Of a DNA stretch of 64,000 nucleotides, positions 15,435 through 23,874 are shown in pieces. The notes below the pieces were generated by a model. That model worked only from the letters and a program-made list of their open reading frames with translations. It made no database searches and was not told the DNA's origin. Origin of the DNA: DASVFB01 sp963815965 (GTDB lineage Bacteria; Actinomycetota; Thermoleophilia; Gaiellales; Gaiellaceae); the NCBI GenBank assembly GCA_963815965.1, contig CAWFIT010000011.1, positions 29,087-93,086 of the forward strand, read 5' to 3'. A program made the translations under genes and the position numbers. The first letter of the stretch is position 1. Every line of letters starts with the position of its first letter.

Positions 15435-16243
15435 GGCTCCCCGGCGACTTCCCCGCGCACGTCGACACGATCGCGTGCGACCTCGACCGCACGCTGATCG
15501 CGGAGGACTACGTGCTGCGCCCGCGCACTCGCGCCGCGCTCGCCGCGGCACGCGAACGCGGGCTGCACGTGATCGTCGTAACCGGGCGCATGTTCCAGGC
15601 CGTGCGCCGCTACCTGACCGGTCCCGAGCCGGTCGTCTGCTACCAGGGCGCGGTCGTCGCGGATCCGGCGACGGGTGCGTTCCTCCGCCACGTGCCGATC
15701 CCGCTCGAGCTCGCACGCGAGGGGATCGAGGCGATCCAGACCGCGGGCTACGGGCTGAACTGTTACGTCGACGACCAGCTGTACGTCGCGCGCCTCACCC
15801 CGGAGGCAGAGCAGTACGCGAGCTTCCAGCACATCGAGCTGCGCGTCGTGGGGCCGCTGCTCGACTGGCTCGAACGACCGCCGACGAAGCTCGTGGTCGT
15901 CGGCGACCCCGGCCGGTTGGACGAGCTTGGCACTGAACTGCGCGCGCAGTTCGACGGCAGGCTCTTCATCGCCAAGTCGCTGCCGTTCTTCCTCGAGCTC
16001 GCGCATCCCGATGTCTCGAAGGGATCCGGTCTGCAGTTCGTCGCCGACCGGCTCGGCTTCACGCCTGCAAGCACGGTTGCGTTCGGCGACGGCGAGAACG
16101 ACCTGGAGCTGATCGACTGGGCGGGCTACGCCGTCGCCGTCGAGAACGCACATCCACTCGTAAAGAAGCGCGCCAACTTCGTGTGTCCCTCCGCAGAAGA
16201 AGAAGGTGTCGCACAGGTGATTGAGGCATTCTTGGCGCGATGA
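15431..16243 (+). CDS. Cof-type HAD phosphatase
   Basis: The catalytic loop CDLDRTLIAED lies at 15473-15505, upstream of the first ATG (15512), so the start must be earlier. No ATG/GTG exists there; a CTG at 15431 overlapping the cytochrome stop is the best candidate. Other HAD motifs: Ser/Thr in VVTGRM, the C2-type cap, Lys in PTKLVVVGD, and GDGENDLELIDWAG carrying the Mg-binding acids. Ending VAQVIEAFLAR. Substrate unknown; Cof enzymes act on sugar phosphates, FMN or PLP. It overlaps serS by ATGA. Confidence 0.8.
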   Translation: MRLPGDFPAHVDTIACDLDRTLIAEDYVLRPRTRAALAAARERGLHVIVVTGRMFQAVRRYLTGPEPVVCYQGAVVADPATGAFLRHVPIPLELAREGIEAIQTAGYGLNCYVDDQLYVARLTPEAEQYASFQHIELRVVGPLLDWLERPPTKLVVVGDPGRLDELGTELRAQFDGRLFIAKSLPFFLELAHPDVSKGSGLQFVADRLGFTPASTVAFGDGENDLELIDWAGYAVAVENAHPLVKKRANFVCPSAEEEGVAQVIEAFLAR

Positions 16244-17436
16244 TCGACATCCACGCCGCACGCCACGATCCCGCACGCTTTCGCGCAGCCCTCGCGCGGC
16301 GCGGCGCGGCCGAGTCCTTCGATGCGCTGATGGCGGCAGACGCGCGCTGGCGTGAGCTCGTGCCGCAGGTCGACGAGCTGCGCGCGCAACAGAAAGTGCA
16401 GGGAAAGCCGACGCCGGAGCAGCTCGAGGAGCTGAAGGCGCGCAAGGCGCGGCTGAGCGAGCTCGAGGTCGAGCTCGCCGCCGCCGAGGCGGAGCGCGAC
16501 GCGGCGCTCGCGAAGGTGCCGAATCCGCCGCACGAGTCCGCCGCGGACGGAATGACGGAGGAGGACGGAGTCGAGATCAAGCGCTGGGGGGAGCCGCCGC
16601 AGCTCGCGGAGCCGAAGGAGCACACGGAGATCGGCCGCTTCGAGCTGGAGCGCGCAGCGAAGGTATCCGGCTCGCGCTTCGGTTTCCTCGTCGGCGACAC
16701 CGCTCTCGTCGCGCTCGCGTTGTACCGGTTCGCCCTCGACCGGCTACAGCGCGAAGGCTTCACGACCGTCATTCCGCCCGTGCTCGTCCGCGAGGACGCG
16801 ATGTATGGCACGGGTTTCTTCCCGTCGGACAAGAGCGACTACTACGAGATTCCGGCCGACGGTCTTTACCTCGTCGGCACGTCGGAGGTGCCGCTCGTCG
16901 CGATGCACATGGACGAGATCCTCGACGCGCTTCCGATCCATTTCTGCGCGTTCTCGTCCTGCTTCCGGCGCGAGTCCGGCGCGGCGGGCCGCGACACGCG
17001 CGGGATGTTCCGTGTGCACCAGTTCCAGAAGGTCGAGATGGTCGTGTACACCGAGCCGGACAAGTCGTGGGACGAGCACAAGCGCATGCTCGCAATCGAG
17101 GAGTCGCTCATGCAGGAGCTCGGGATCCCGTATCGCGTCGTCAACACGGCGGCGGGCGACCTCTCGGCTGCGGCGGCGAAGCGCTACGACATCGAAGGCT
17201 GGTTCCCGTCGCAAGATCGCTATCGCGAGCTGACCTCGTGCTCGAACACGACGGACTACCAGGCGCGACGTTCGAAGATTCGCTACCGCGCGGGTGACAA
17301 GGCTCTCGAGACGCCGCACACGTTGAACGGAACCGCGGTGACGGACCGGTGGCTGCTCGCGTTGCTCGAGAACTTCCAGGGCGAAGTGCCGGACGCGTTG
17401 CAGCGCTTCGGCGCCCCAGCCCGCGTGACCAGGTGA
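16240..17436 (+). CDS. serS: Seryl-tRNA synthetase
   Basis: 398 residues. An N-terminal tRNA-binding coiled-coil arm (residues ~25-100, Glu/Lys/Arg-rich) leads into the class II core. Motif 1 is near FTTVIPPVLVRED, TSEVPLVAMH shapes the serine site, motif 2 is FRRESGAAGRDTRGMFRVHQF, ELTSCSNTTDYQARR follows, and motif 3 is LNGTAVTDRWLLALLENFQ near 370. Slightly short of the usual ~420. It charges tRNA-Ser and Sec tRNA. Strikingly it lies 30 bp upstream of tRNA-Ser(UGA). ATGA overlap with the HAD gene suggests an operon. Confidence 0.97.
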   Translation: MIDIHAARHDPARFRAALARRGAAESFDALMAADARWRELVPQVDELRAQQKVQGKPTPEQLEELKARKARLSELEVELAAAEAERDAALAKVPNPPHESAADGMTEEDGVEIKRWGEPPQLAEPKEHTEIGRFELERAAKVSGSRFGFLVGDTALVALALYRFALDRLQREGFTTVIPPVLVREDAMYGTGFFPSDKSDYYEIPADGLYLVGTSEVPLVAMHMDEILDALPIHFCAFSSCFRRESGAAGRDTRGMFRVHQFQKVEMVVYTEPDKSWDEHKRMLAIEESLMQELGIPYRVVNTAAGDLSAAAAKRYDIEGWFPSQDRYRELTSCSNTTDYQARRSKIRYRAGDKALETPHTLNGTAVTDRWLLALLENFQGEVPDALQRFGAPARVTR

Positions 17437-17466
17437 CGCTTCGTCACTTGGCTACGATCGTCGTTC

Positions 17467-17553
17467 GGCGGGGTGCCGGAGCGGCCGAACGGTGCGGTCT
17501 TGAAAACCGTTGACGGCGCAAGCCGTCCGTGGGTTCGAATCCCACCCCCGCCG
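17467..17553 (+). tRNA. tRNA-Ser(UGA)
   Basis: An 87-nt class II tRNA. Acceptor GGCGGGG/CCCCGCC, anticodon loop CTTGAAA with anticodon TGA, long variable arm TTGACGGCGCAAGCCGTC and T arm GTGGG-TTCGAAT-CCCAC. Discriminator G, no CCA. Its 3' two thirds are duplicated at 18931, marking it as an integration target. Confidence 0.95.
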
Positions 17554-17555
17554 CT
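17494..17555 (+). repeat. attL-like repeat (3' part of tRNA-Ser UGA)
   Basis: A 62-bp segment from within the anticodon arm to just past the tRNA end recurs at 18931-18992 with only two differences. It is the left boundary of a 1.4-kb islet. Confidence 0.85.
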
Positions 17556-17737
17556 CAACCAGGCCGTTTCTGGCTCAACCATGCGGGTTTGCGGTGTGCA
17601 CGATTCGTGCACACACGGCGTCCGTGTTCGTCCGTGTTCGTGCGCCATTTTCCGATGGAACTGGCGCACGGGACCGGCGACGTTTCCCGGCGATTAGAGC
17701 CCTTGGCCCGGTTGCTCGTGTGGCGTTACAGGCGTTC

Positions 17738-17839
17738 TCAGCGTCTTGAGTCGGCTACACCGGTTCGACGAACGGCGGTCACGAGCATCGCCGGATTGGG
17801 CGGCTGGCCGTCAGGCAGCTGGAGCAGGTACTTGAACAC
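17738..17839 (-). pseudogene. Truncated LPDG-family small protein
   Basis: GTG 17839, ten bases behind GAGG, opens FKYLLQLPDGQPPNPAMLV and TAV, closely matching the 5820 protein (LFRYLLRLPDGEPHDPAMLV), then diverges and stops at 33 residues. The second half of the family (W-x-VGD...QFRVIAID) is missing. Truncated relic or a short variant. Confidence 0.45.
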
Positions 17840-18169
17840 CGGCTGCGATCCTCGCACGTTCCGCATTCCGAACTCGATACCGATACTGACCCGATACGTA
17901 GTTCCCCCTATTACTTCCCGTCCACGACGTGGGAACTTCGATTGATTCGGGGGGCACGGTTGAGACCGCGGCCGCAACGGCCTCGCAGTCACAGCTCCTC
18001 AGCTTGCCCTTCTCCCCGAAGGCAGAGGAGTCGCCCCCCGAATTTCTACGTGATGCCGTGACCAGGCCGTGTGCCCGCGATCGCCCCCGCCGATTGAGCC
18101 GCGACCTCCGATCGCCGGCAACCCTCTGAGCGCCCACGGATCACCCGGCAAGCGCTGGCTCACCCCGGG

Positions 18170-18616
18170 GAGCTGCATGTCGAGCGGTCATACGATCCCA
18201 CGGCTCGCGAGTATGTCGAGCCGAAGTCACGCGCGGCCGTCGCCGCGTCCCGATCGCGGCGGTGCTGCGGAAGATCCTGCGCGAACTCGCGTTGGTGAGC
18301 GACCGTCCGACCTGAGGCGCTCGTGTTCGGTGAGACCGCCGTGAAGGTGTTCGACTACGACGCCGTCGTCGCTCGCGCCCGTGCCGGCTGGGCCGAGGCG
18401 AAGTTGGAGCCAATCGGCCTCCACGCGGCGAGGCACACAGCAGCGTCGGTGATGATCGCCGCAGGCGTGAACGTCAAGGCTCTGAGTGAGTTCTTGGGTC
18501 ACGCGAGCATCACGATCACGCTCGACCGGTACGGGCATCTGCTGCCCGGTTCGATCGCGGAGGCGACGACGCTGCTCGACGCCTATCTCGACCGCCGTTC
18601 CTCAAGCGTCTGCTGA
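18170..18616 (+). pseudogene. Tyrosine recombinase/integrase, C-terminal remnant with a frameshift
   Basis: The region reads ELHVERSYDPTAREYVEPKS, then after a one-base shift near 18240 VPIAAVLRKILRELALVSDRP, a stop, and (frame from ~18305) ALVFGE through the catalytic core. HAARHTAASVM gives HxxR, GHASITITLDRYGHLLPG gives the second His and the nucleophilic Tyr. The N-terminal arm-binding and core-binding domains are absent. The intact family is ~370-400 residues, so this is under half. It presumably inserted this islet and later decayed. Confidence 0.85.
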
Positions 18617-18710
18617 TCGACATTCGGGGTCGACACCGACGCCGGATCAGTGTGTTCCCCGATGGAGCTGGCGACCGAACGGATGATCGTCTCCAGCAAA
18701 GGAGGACACA

Positions 18711-18872
18711 ATGACGATCTTCTTCGTCATCATCGTGATGGCCTTCGTCGTGGCGGTGCTCGGACTCGTCGCGTTTGCGCTCTTCGAGTTGACCCCTCTC
18801 GCTCGGTCTGAGAATCCGTACCGCGATCCCACGACGGGCAGTCGGCGATGGGAGAGCCCGCACCTCGACTGA
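18711..18872 (+). CDS. Small single-pass membrane protein (53 aa)
   Basis: An ATG five bases after a perfect AAAGGAGG site. Residues 2-26 are one hydrophobic helix (FFVIIVMAFVVAVLGLVAF); the tail is polar and Arg/Pro-rich (NPYRDPTTGSRRWESPHLD), predicted cytoplasmic. It sits inside the tRNA-Ser islet between the integrase remnant and attR. Function unknown. Confidence 0.7.
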   Translation: MTIFFVIIVMAFVVAVLGLVAFALFELTPLARSENPYRDPTTGSRRWESPHLD

Positions 18873-18930
18873 GAACTGGCGCATCAACTGGCGCACAGCG
18901 GGCGAAGTCGCTGCAAATCCCGGTATCCCG

Positions 18931-18992
18931 GCGGTCTTGTAAACCGTTGACGGCGCAAGCCGTCCGTGGGTTCGAATCCCAACCCCGCCGCT
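18931..18992 (+). repeat. attR-like copy of the tRNA-Ser(UGA) 3' part
   Basis: Identical to 17494-17555 except A-to-T in the anticodon (TGA becomes TGT) and C-to-A near the acceptor. Without the 5' half it cannot be a tRNA. Confidence 0.85.
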
Positions 18993-18993
18993 T

Positions 18994-19644
18994 CTACCTC
19001 CCGGGTAGCACGTAGAACGCGACCGCCGCGTACTGCAGACCGACGGCGGCGATCACGAGTGCATGGAACAGCTCGTGGTATCCGAAGACGGCCGGCGACG
19101 GATTCGGACGGCCCAGCGCGTACACGATGGCGCCGGCCGTGTAGAGCAGCCCGCCGGCGGCGACGAAGAGAAGTCCGTCCACGCCGATTCGCTCGGTGAT
19201 CTCCGGCATCGCGGCAATGCTCGCCCAACCGAGTGCGAGCGCGAGCGACGCCGACAGCCACTTCGGTGCGCCGACCCAGAACAGCTTGACGAGGATCGCG
19301 ACGGCCGCGCCGCTCCAGACGATCGCGAGCATCGTGACCTGCCACGCGCCGTCGAGAACGAGCAGGCCGAAGGGCGTATACGTCGCCGCGATCAGCCCGT
19401 ACACGGTGGCGTGGTCGAGGCGCGCGAGCCAGCGGCGCACTGCGGGCCGCCACGTGATCACGTGGTAGAAGCCGCTCACCGCGAACATCGCGGTGACCGC
19501 TGCGCCGAACACGATCGCCGAGACGAGCGCCGCGTCGCTGTTTCCGACGAACGCCAGCGGAATCGCGAGGCCGGCTGCGACCGGAAACATCGAGAGATGC
19601 GACACGCCGCGCAAGCGAGGGCGTAATGCCGGGGTCATGGGCAT
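18994..19644 (-). CDS. Hemolysin III family (TrhA/PAQR-type) membrane protein
   Basis: 216 residues, seven predicted TM helices. PAQR-type metal-site residues are present: SGFYHVITW near 55, LDHATVYGLIAATYTPF near 78 and YHELFHALVIAA near 190. In Bacillus the homologue TrhA affects membrane energetics and lipid homeostasis; 'hemolysin' is a historical name. The stop abuts attR of the islet, so the element inserted just downstream. ATG at 19644 or 19638. Confidence 0.9.
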   Translation of the reverse strand: MPMTPALRPRLRGVSHLSMFPVAAGLAIPLAFVGNSDAALVSAIVFGAAVTAMFAVSGFYHVITWRPAVRRWLARLDHATVYGLIAATYTPFGLLVLDGAWQVTMLAIVWSGAAVAILVKLFWVGAPKWLSASLALALGWASIAAMPEITERIGVDGLLFVAAGGLLYTAGAIVYALGRPNPSPAVFGYHELFHALVIAAVGLQYAAVAFYVLPGR

Positions 19645-19682
19645 CGGTTCAAGAATACTGCGTCTCCGTTAGCGTCTTCAAC

Positions 19683-20411
19683 GTGGAGCTCGCGCTCGTC
19701 GCCGCGTGGTGCTTCCTCGTCGCGGTCGCAGGTGGCGCTGTCGGGCTCGTGCTCGGGAACATCAGGCTGCCGCTGATCGTCCTCGTCGCCACGAACCCAG
19801 CGGCCGGCGCAGGCGCGAACATCGGCATCTCGGGGGTCTCTGCGCTGACGGCGGCGGTCGCGCACATCCGCGCTGGGCGCATCGACTGGCGACTCGTCGC
19901 CTGGCTGACACCGCCTTCGATGGTGGGCGCGATCGTGGGCGGGTACCTGTCTGGGAAGGTTCCGCAGGAGGCCTTCCTCGCGACAATCGGGGTCGTCCTT
20001 CTGCTCATGGCGGTCGACCTGCTGCGGCCCCGACAGCCCGCGCCTTCACGGCGGATGACTCCTTCGGAAACCGTGCTGATCGGCGGCGGCATCGGCCTGC
20101 TCGGCGGCTTCGTCGGCCTGATCCTCGGCTCGCTGCGCCTGCCCGCGATGCTGCGGATGGGCGAGCCGCTCGCCGCCGCAATCGGAACGAACGTCACGGT
20201 CGGCTTCTTCGTCGGCGCCGCCGGCGTCTTCGGACACCTGCCGGGCGGCGTCGACTGGACGCTGCTTGCCGTCGGCGCAGCGGCGTCCGTCCCCGGGGCG
20301 TTGCTCGGTGCTCGGCTCACCGGCCGTCTCCCGGAGGCGCAGCTGAAGCGCGCGATCGCGGGCATCCTCGTCGTCGCGGGGATCGCGCTGCTCGTGCAGG
20401 CATTCGTCTGA
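19683..20411 (+). CDS. TauE/SafE family sulfite exporter-like permease
   Basis: 242 residues from GTG 19683 with eight TM helices in two inverted halves. Both halves carry the family's Gly/Pro signatures: GAVGLVLGNIRLPLIV near 20 and GGFVGLILGSLRLPAML near 140, each followed by (G)ANIGISG or GTNVTVGF. Family members export sulfite, sulfoacetate or related anions. It leads a close cluster with the flavin reductase and HAD genes. Substrate cannot be told. Confidence 0.87.
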   Translation: MELALVAAWCFLVAVAGGAVGLVLGNIRLPLIVLVATNPAAGAGANIGISGVSALTAAVAHIRAGRIDWRLVAWLTPPSMVGAIVGGYLSGKVPQEAFLATIGVVLLLMAVDLLRPRQPAPSRRMTPSETVLIGGGIGLLGGFVGLILGSLRLPAMLRMGEPLAAAIGTNVTVGFFVGAAGVFGHLPGGVDWTLLAVGAAASVPGALLGARLTGRLPEAQLKRAIAGILVVAGIALLVQAFV

Positions 20412-20428
20412 CCGTTAGCGTTGTCTCC

Positions 20429-20902
20429 GTGCCGACCGGCGAGGAGCTGCGTTCGCTCATGCGACTGTTCCCCGCAGGGGTCTGTGTCGTGAGCACAGAC
20501 GCGCACGGTGACCGCCTCGCCGTCACCGTCGGCTCCCTCGTCTCGCTGTCGCTCGACCCACCTCTCGTAGGCATGTCGATCGGGCGAGAGCTCGGTTTGC
20601 ACGAACTGCTGCGAAGTGCGGGTACGTTCGGCGTCTCGATCCTGCGCGGCGACCAGGCGCACGTGGCCGCGCATTTCGCCCGCGGCGCGCCGCCGATTGT
20701 TTTGTGGGACGGCGTGGCTATGCGGGACGGCGTCACAGGCGCACCGCTGCTGGCCGACGCGCTGGCCTGGATCGAGTGCCGAATCTGGGCCGAACATCCA
20801 ACGGGGGACCACACGATCTTCGTCGGCGAGGTCGTTGCGCTCGAACAAGGCGAACCGGGCCCTGCGCTCGCCTATCGCGAGCACGGCTATCACGCCGTGT
20901 GA
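20429..20902 (+). CDS. Flavin reductase-like (FMN-binding split-barrel) protein
   Basis: 157 residues from GTG 20429. Typical order: RLFPAGVCVVSTD, then VGSLVSLSLDPPLVGMSIGR (FMN-binding loop), GTFGVSILRGDQ, and near the end IFVGEVVALEQGEPGPALAY-type strand followed by a final Tyr/His segment. It reduces free FMN with NAD(P)H in relatives and feeds monooxygenases; no oxygenase is adjacent. The 3' end overlaps the HAD gene (GTGTGA). Confidence 0.88.
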   Translation: MPTGEELRSLMRLFPAGVCVVSTDAHGDRLAVTVGSLVSLSLDPPLVGMSIGRELGLHELLRSAGTFGVSILRGDQAHVAAHFARGAPPIVLWDGVAMRDGVTGAPLLADALAWIECRIWAEHPTGDHTIFVGEVVALEQGEPGPALAYREHGYHAV

Positions 20903-21567
20903 TCGTTGTGTCTTCGGCCATCACAGCCGTCGTTCTGGACATGGACGGCGTCCTTATCGACTCGGAGCAGCTGTGGGACGAGGTACGCGAGCAACTCGCG
21001 CGCGAGCGCGGCGGCCGTTGGCACGAGCGCGCCCAGGCGGACATGATGGGAATGAGCTCGACCGAGTGGTCCCGATACATGCACGACGTGATCGGGCTCG
21101 CCGAGCCGCCCGGGGAGATCAACCGGGAGGTCGTGCGGCGTCTACTCGCGCGCTACCGGGAGTCGCTGCCGCTCATGCCAGGGGTCGTCGAGGCAGTCGA
21201 GCGACTGGCGGCGCGATGGCCGCTAGGCCTCGCATCGTCGTCGAACCGCGAGGTGATCGACACGGTGCTCGAGCTCGCGGGCATCGCGCATCTCTTCCGC
21301 GCGACCGTGTCCTCAGAGGAAGTCGAGCACGGCAAGCCGGCACCCGACGTCTACCTCGAGGCCGCGCGACTGCTCGGCATCGACCCCACCAGCTGCGCCG
21401 CCGTCGAGGATTCCGCGAACGGGATTCGTTCGGCACGCGCAGCCGGCATGCGCGTGATCGCGATCCCGAACCCGCGTTACCCGCCGAGCCAGGACGTGCT
21501 CGCGCTCGCCGACGTCGTCCTGCACTCGCTCGACGAGCTGACGCCTGAGCGCGTCAGCGCTTCATGA
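20899..21567 (+). CDS. HAD hydrolase, beta-phosphoglucomutase-like
   Basis: 222 residues from GTG 20899. Motif I LDMDGVLIDSE with the nucleophile and acid Asp, an alpha-helical C1 cap, motif II LASSSNR, motif III Lys in EHGKPAPDVYLEAA and motif IV AVEDSANGIRSARAAGM. This matches the beta-PGM/phosphatase subgroup. Substrate not predictable. Overlaps the flavin reductase gene; its end runs 14 bp into the convergent methyltransferase gene. Confidence 0.92.
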   Translation: MIVVSSAITAVVLDMDGVLIDSEQLWDEVREQLARERGGRWHERAQADMMGMSSTEWSRYMHDVIGLAEPPGEINREVVRRLLARYRESLPLMPGVVEAVERLAARWPLGLASSSNREVIDTVLELAGIAHLFRATVSSEEVEHGKPAPDVYLEAARLLGIDPTSCAAVEDSANGIRSARAAGMRVIAIPNPRYPPSQDVLALADVVLHSLDELTPERVSAS

Positions 21568-22180
21568 TCAGCAGCATCCCGTCGCGCACGGTCAAGAGCA
21601 CGCACTGGACGCGGGAATCGTTCCGAACGCGCTCGTTGAATGCGTGCATCACCTCGGCCGTATCCTCCGCGAGCACCTGTCCGTCGCGCAGCGCGTTGTC
21701 GGCGATGATGAGGCCGCCGTCGGCGAGCTTCGGCAGCACCGCCTCGTAGTAGTCGATGTAGCCAGACTTTTCGGCGTCGATGAAGACGAGGTCGAACGGG
21801 CCCTCGAGCTGGGCGATCGTCTCGATGCCCGGACCGAGCCGGTACTCGATGCGGTCGGCCAACCCAGCCTCCTCGGCGTAGCGCTGCGCGATCGCAGTCG
21901 TCTCCGGGTTGACGTCGCACGAGATCACGTGACCGCCGTCGGACAGACCGCGCGCCATCGACAACGACGAGTAGCCCGTGAAGGTTCCTAGCTCGAGCAC
22001 TCGCTTTGCGCCCACCAGCCGCACGAGGAACTCGAGGAAACGGCCCTCGACCTCGCCGACCATCATCTGCGGTATCGACGTCTTCTCGTGCGTCTCCGCC
22101 GCGAGGCGCTCGTACAGCTCGCCGCTCGGAGTCGTGTGCGCTTCTGCGTACGCGTCGGCCTTCGGATCGACCAGGTTCAC
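21554..22180 (-). CDS. Class I SAM-dependent O-methyltransferase
   Basis: 208 residues from GTG 22180 behind GGGAGG. SAM motif LELGTFTGYSSLSMA near residue 65, acidic CDVNPE, then FDLVFIDAEKSGYIDYYEAVLPKL and IIADNALRDG, which supply the metal-binding Asp/Asp/Asn of the catechol/caffeoyl-CoA OMT group. Small-molecule methylation is likely; substrate unknown. The start overlaps the fabF stop (GTGA), so translation is coupled. Confidence 0.93.
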   Translation of the reverse strand: MNLVDPKADAYAEAHTTPSGELYERLAAETHEKTSIPQMMVGEVEGRFLEFLVRLVGAKRVLELGTFTGYSSLSMARGLSDGGHVISCDVNPETTAIAQRYAEEAGLADRIEYRLGPGIETIAQLEGPFDLVFIDAEKSGYIDYYEAVLPKLADGGLIIADNALRDGQVLAEDTAEVMHAFNERVRNDSRVQCVLLTVRDGMLLIMKR

Positions 22181-23409
22181 GTTTCGTACCTCCCAAGCAA
22201 CACGCACCCGTTGTGCCCGCCGAGCCCCATCGCGTTCGACAGCGCAACGTCCACCTGCGCGCGGCGTGCTTCGTTCGGCACGTAGTCGAGATCGCATTCC
22301 GGATCCGGGTGCTGGTAGTTGATCGTCGGCGGGATGATCCCTTCCTTCACAGCAAGAACGCACATCATGGCCTCGATCGCCCCGGCGGCGCCGAAGCAAT
22401 GCCCAGTCATCGACTTCGTCGACGACACCGTGAGCTCGTACGCGTGCGCACCGAAGACGTCCTTGATCGCGCGCGTCTCGGCCGCGTCGCCGAGCGGCGT
22501 CGACGTCCCGTGGGCGTTGATGTAGCCCACGCGCTCGGGCGCGACGTCGGCTCGCCGCAACGCCGCGCGCATCATCTCCGAGACGCCGACGGACTCGGGA
22601 TCCGGCTGCGCCATGTGGTGCGCGTCGTTCGACGCGCCGTAGCCGAGCACCTCGGCGTAGATCGTCGCGCCGCGCGCACGGGCGGCGTCGAGGTCCTCGA
22701 GCAGGAGCACGCACGCACCCTCGCCCATCACGAAGCCTGCGCGCGTCGCGTCGAATGGCCGCGACGCGTGCGGTGGATGCTCGTCCTCGACCGCGAGCCC
22801 GCGCATCGCGCAGAACCCGGCGAGGATCAGCGGGTGCATGCAGGCCTCTGTGCCGCCCGCGAGGACGACATCCGCGTCGCCGCGCTTGATCAGCTCCGCG
22901 GCCTCGCCGACCGCGTGCGAGCCGGTCGCGCAGGCCGAGACGACGGCGTAGTTCGGGCCGCGGATGCCGAGCGTGATCGCCACTTGCCCGCTCGCCGAGT
23001 CGACGAGGACGTTCTGCAGAAAGAACGGCGACACGCGATCCGAGCCGCGCTCGCGTAGCACGTCTCCCTGCTCCAGCAGCCCGGTGACTCCGCCGATCGC
23101 GGAGCCGAGAACGATCCCGACGCGCGTTGGGTCGAAGCCGTCCAGACGCGCGTCAGCAACCGCCTCCTGCGCAGCAGCCACCGCAAGCACGACGTTCCGC
23201 TCCAGCCGGCGCGCCTCCTTCGGCGGCACCACGCTCGCGGGATCGAAGTCCTTCACCTCCGCGGCGATGCGCACGGGGAACCCGCTCGCGTCGAAGGAGT
23301 TGATCCAGTCGATCCCGCTCTGCCCTGCGAGCGCCGCTTGCCATGTCGACGGCGCGTCGTTGCCGAGCGGCGTGACCGCACCGAGCCCGGTGACGACGAC
23401 CCTGCGCAC
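22177..23409 (-). CDS. fabF: Beta-ketoacyl-ACP synthase II
   Basis: 410 residues with the complete thiolase-fold triad: Cys in VSACATGSHA near 165, His in NAHGTSTPLGD near 305 and His in TGHCFGAAGA near 342; the C-terminal NAMGLGGHNG loop is intact. It condenses malonyl-ACP with acyl-ACP. No ACP, fabD or fabH lies nearby; its partner is an O-methyltransferase, which hints at a specialised lipid rather than the core FAS cluster. A second fabF is at 46958. Confidence 0.95.
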   Translation of the reverse strand: MRRVVVTGLGAVTPLGNDAPSTWQAALAGQSGIDWINSFDASGFPVRIAAEVKDFDPASVVPPKEARRLERNVVLAVAAAQEAVADARLDGFDPTRVGIVLGSAIGGVTGLLEQGDVLRERGSDRVSPFFLQNVLVDSASGQVAITLGIRGPNYAVVSACATGSHAVGEAAELIKRGDADVVLAGGTEACMHPLILAGFCAMRGLAVEDEHPPHASRPFDATRAGFVMGEGACVLLLEDLDAARARGATIYAEVLGYGASNDAHHMAQPDPESVGVSEMMRAALRRADVAPERVGYINAHGTSTPLGDAAETRAIKDVFGAHAYELTVSSTKSMTGHCFGAAGAIEAMMCVLAVKEGIIPPTINYQHPDPECDLDYVPNEARRAQVDVALSNAMGLGGHNGCVLLGRYET

Positions 23410-23512
23410 GAGACGCTCAGCTTAGACACGCCTAGGTTTGTGAAGGTATAGCGCCGGGTACCGACCGAAGCGTGTCCGACCTCGACGGGTGGGTCCACGA
23501 AGGAGGTAACAG

Positions 23513-23821
23513 ATGGCTTCAGCCGCCGCGTCCGTGCGCGCCGGCGTCCAGCCCGGACTGGTCTTCTTTCACTCGAGCGTGTCCGGCGCCTGCCGGCGCG
23601 TCGAGGGATTCCTTGCTCAGGTTCTGCAGCGACGACAGAACCACGAGACGTTCAAGCTCTACCGCGTCGCCCAGGAGGATCGGCCAGACCTCGTGGAACG
23701 TTTCGGGATCACGACCATGCCAACCCTCGTCGTTGTCGAGGGAAAGGTCGTGCGCGCAACGCTCGAGCGCCCACGCGGATGCCGTGAGATCGAGCTCTTC
23801 CTCGCACCCTGGCTGAATTGA
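23513..23821 (+). CDS. Thioredoxin-fold protein lacking the CxxC site
   Basis: 102 residues from ATG 23513 with an ideal AAGGAGGT site. Secondary structure follows thioredoxin: strand LVFFHSSVSGAC, helix, strand FKLYRVAQED, helix, TMPTLVVVEG with the cis-Pro, then the C-terminal helix. The active-site position reads SGAC, so only one Cys remains; disulfide reduction is unlikely. Possibly a chaperone-like or redox-sensing derivative. Confidence 0.75.
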   Translation: MASAAASVRAGVQPGLVFFHSSVSGACRRVEGFLAQVLQRRQNHETFKLYRVAQEDRPDLVERFGITTMPTLVVVEGKVVRATLERPRGCREIELFLAPWLN

Positions 23822-23874
23822 CTCGAAGAGCCGCCGAGACCCCGCGGTTCACCTCTCTGTAGCGTTCGTCGGGC

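Larger units (their letters stand above)
17556..18930. mobile_element. Remnant of an element integrated at tRNA-Ser(UGA)
   Basis: DNA bracketed by the two tRNA-derived repeats. It holds a truncated LPDG-family frame (17738-17839, minus), a frameshifted tyrosine recombinase (18170-18616) and a 53-residue membrane protein (18711-18872). 17850-18169 contains nothing I can call. The recombinase next to the distal repeat is the normal layout of tRNA-targeted elements; the small size and broken recombinase show it is a scar. Confidence 0.75.
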
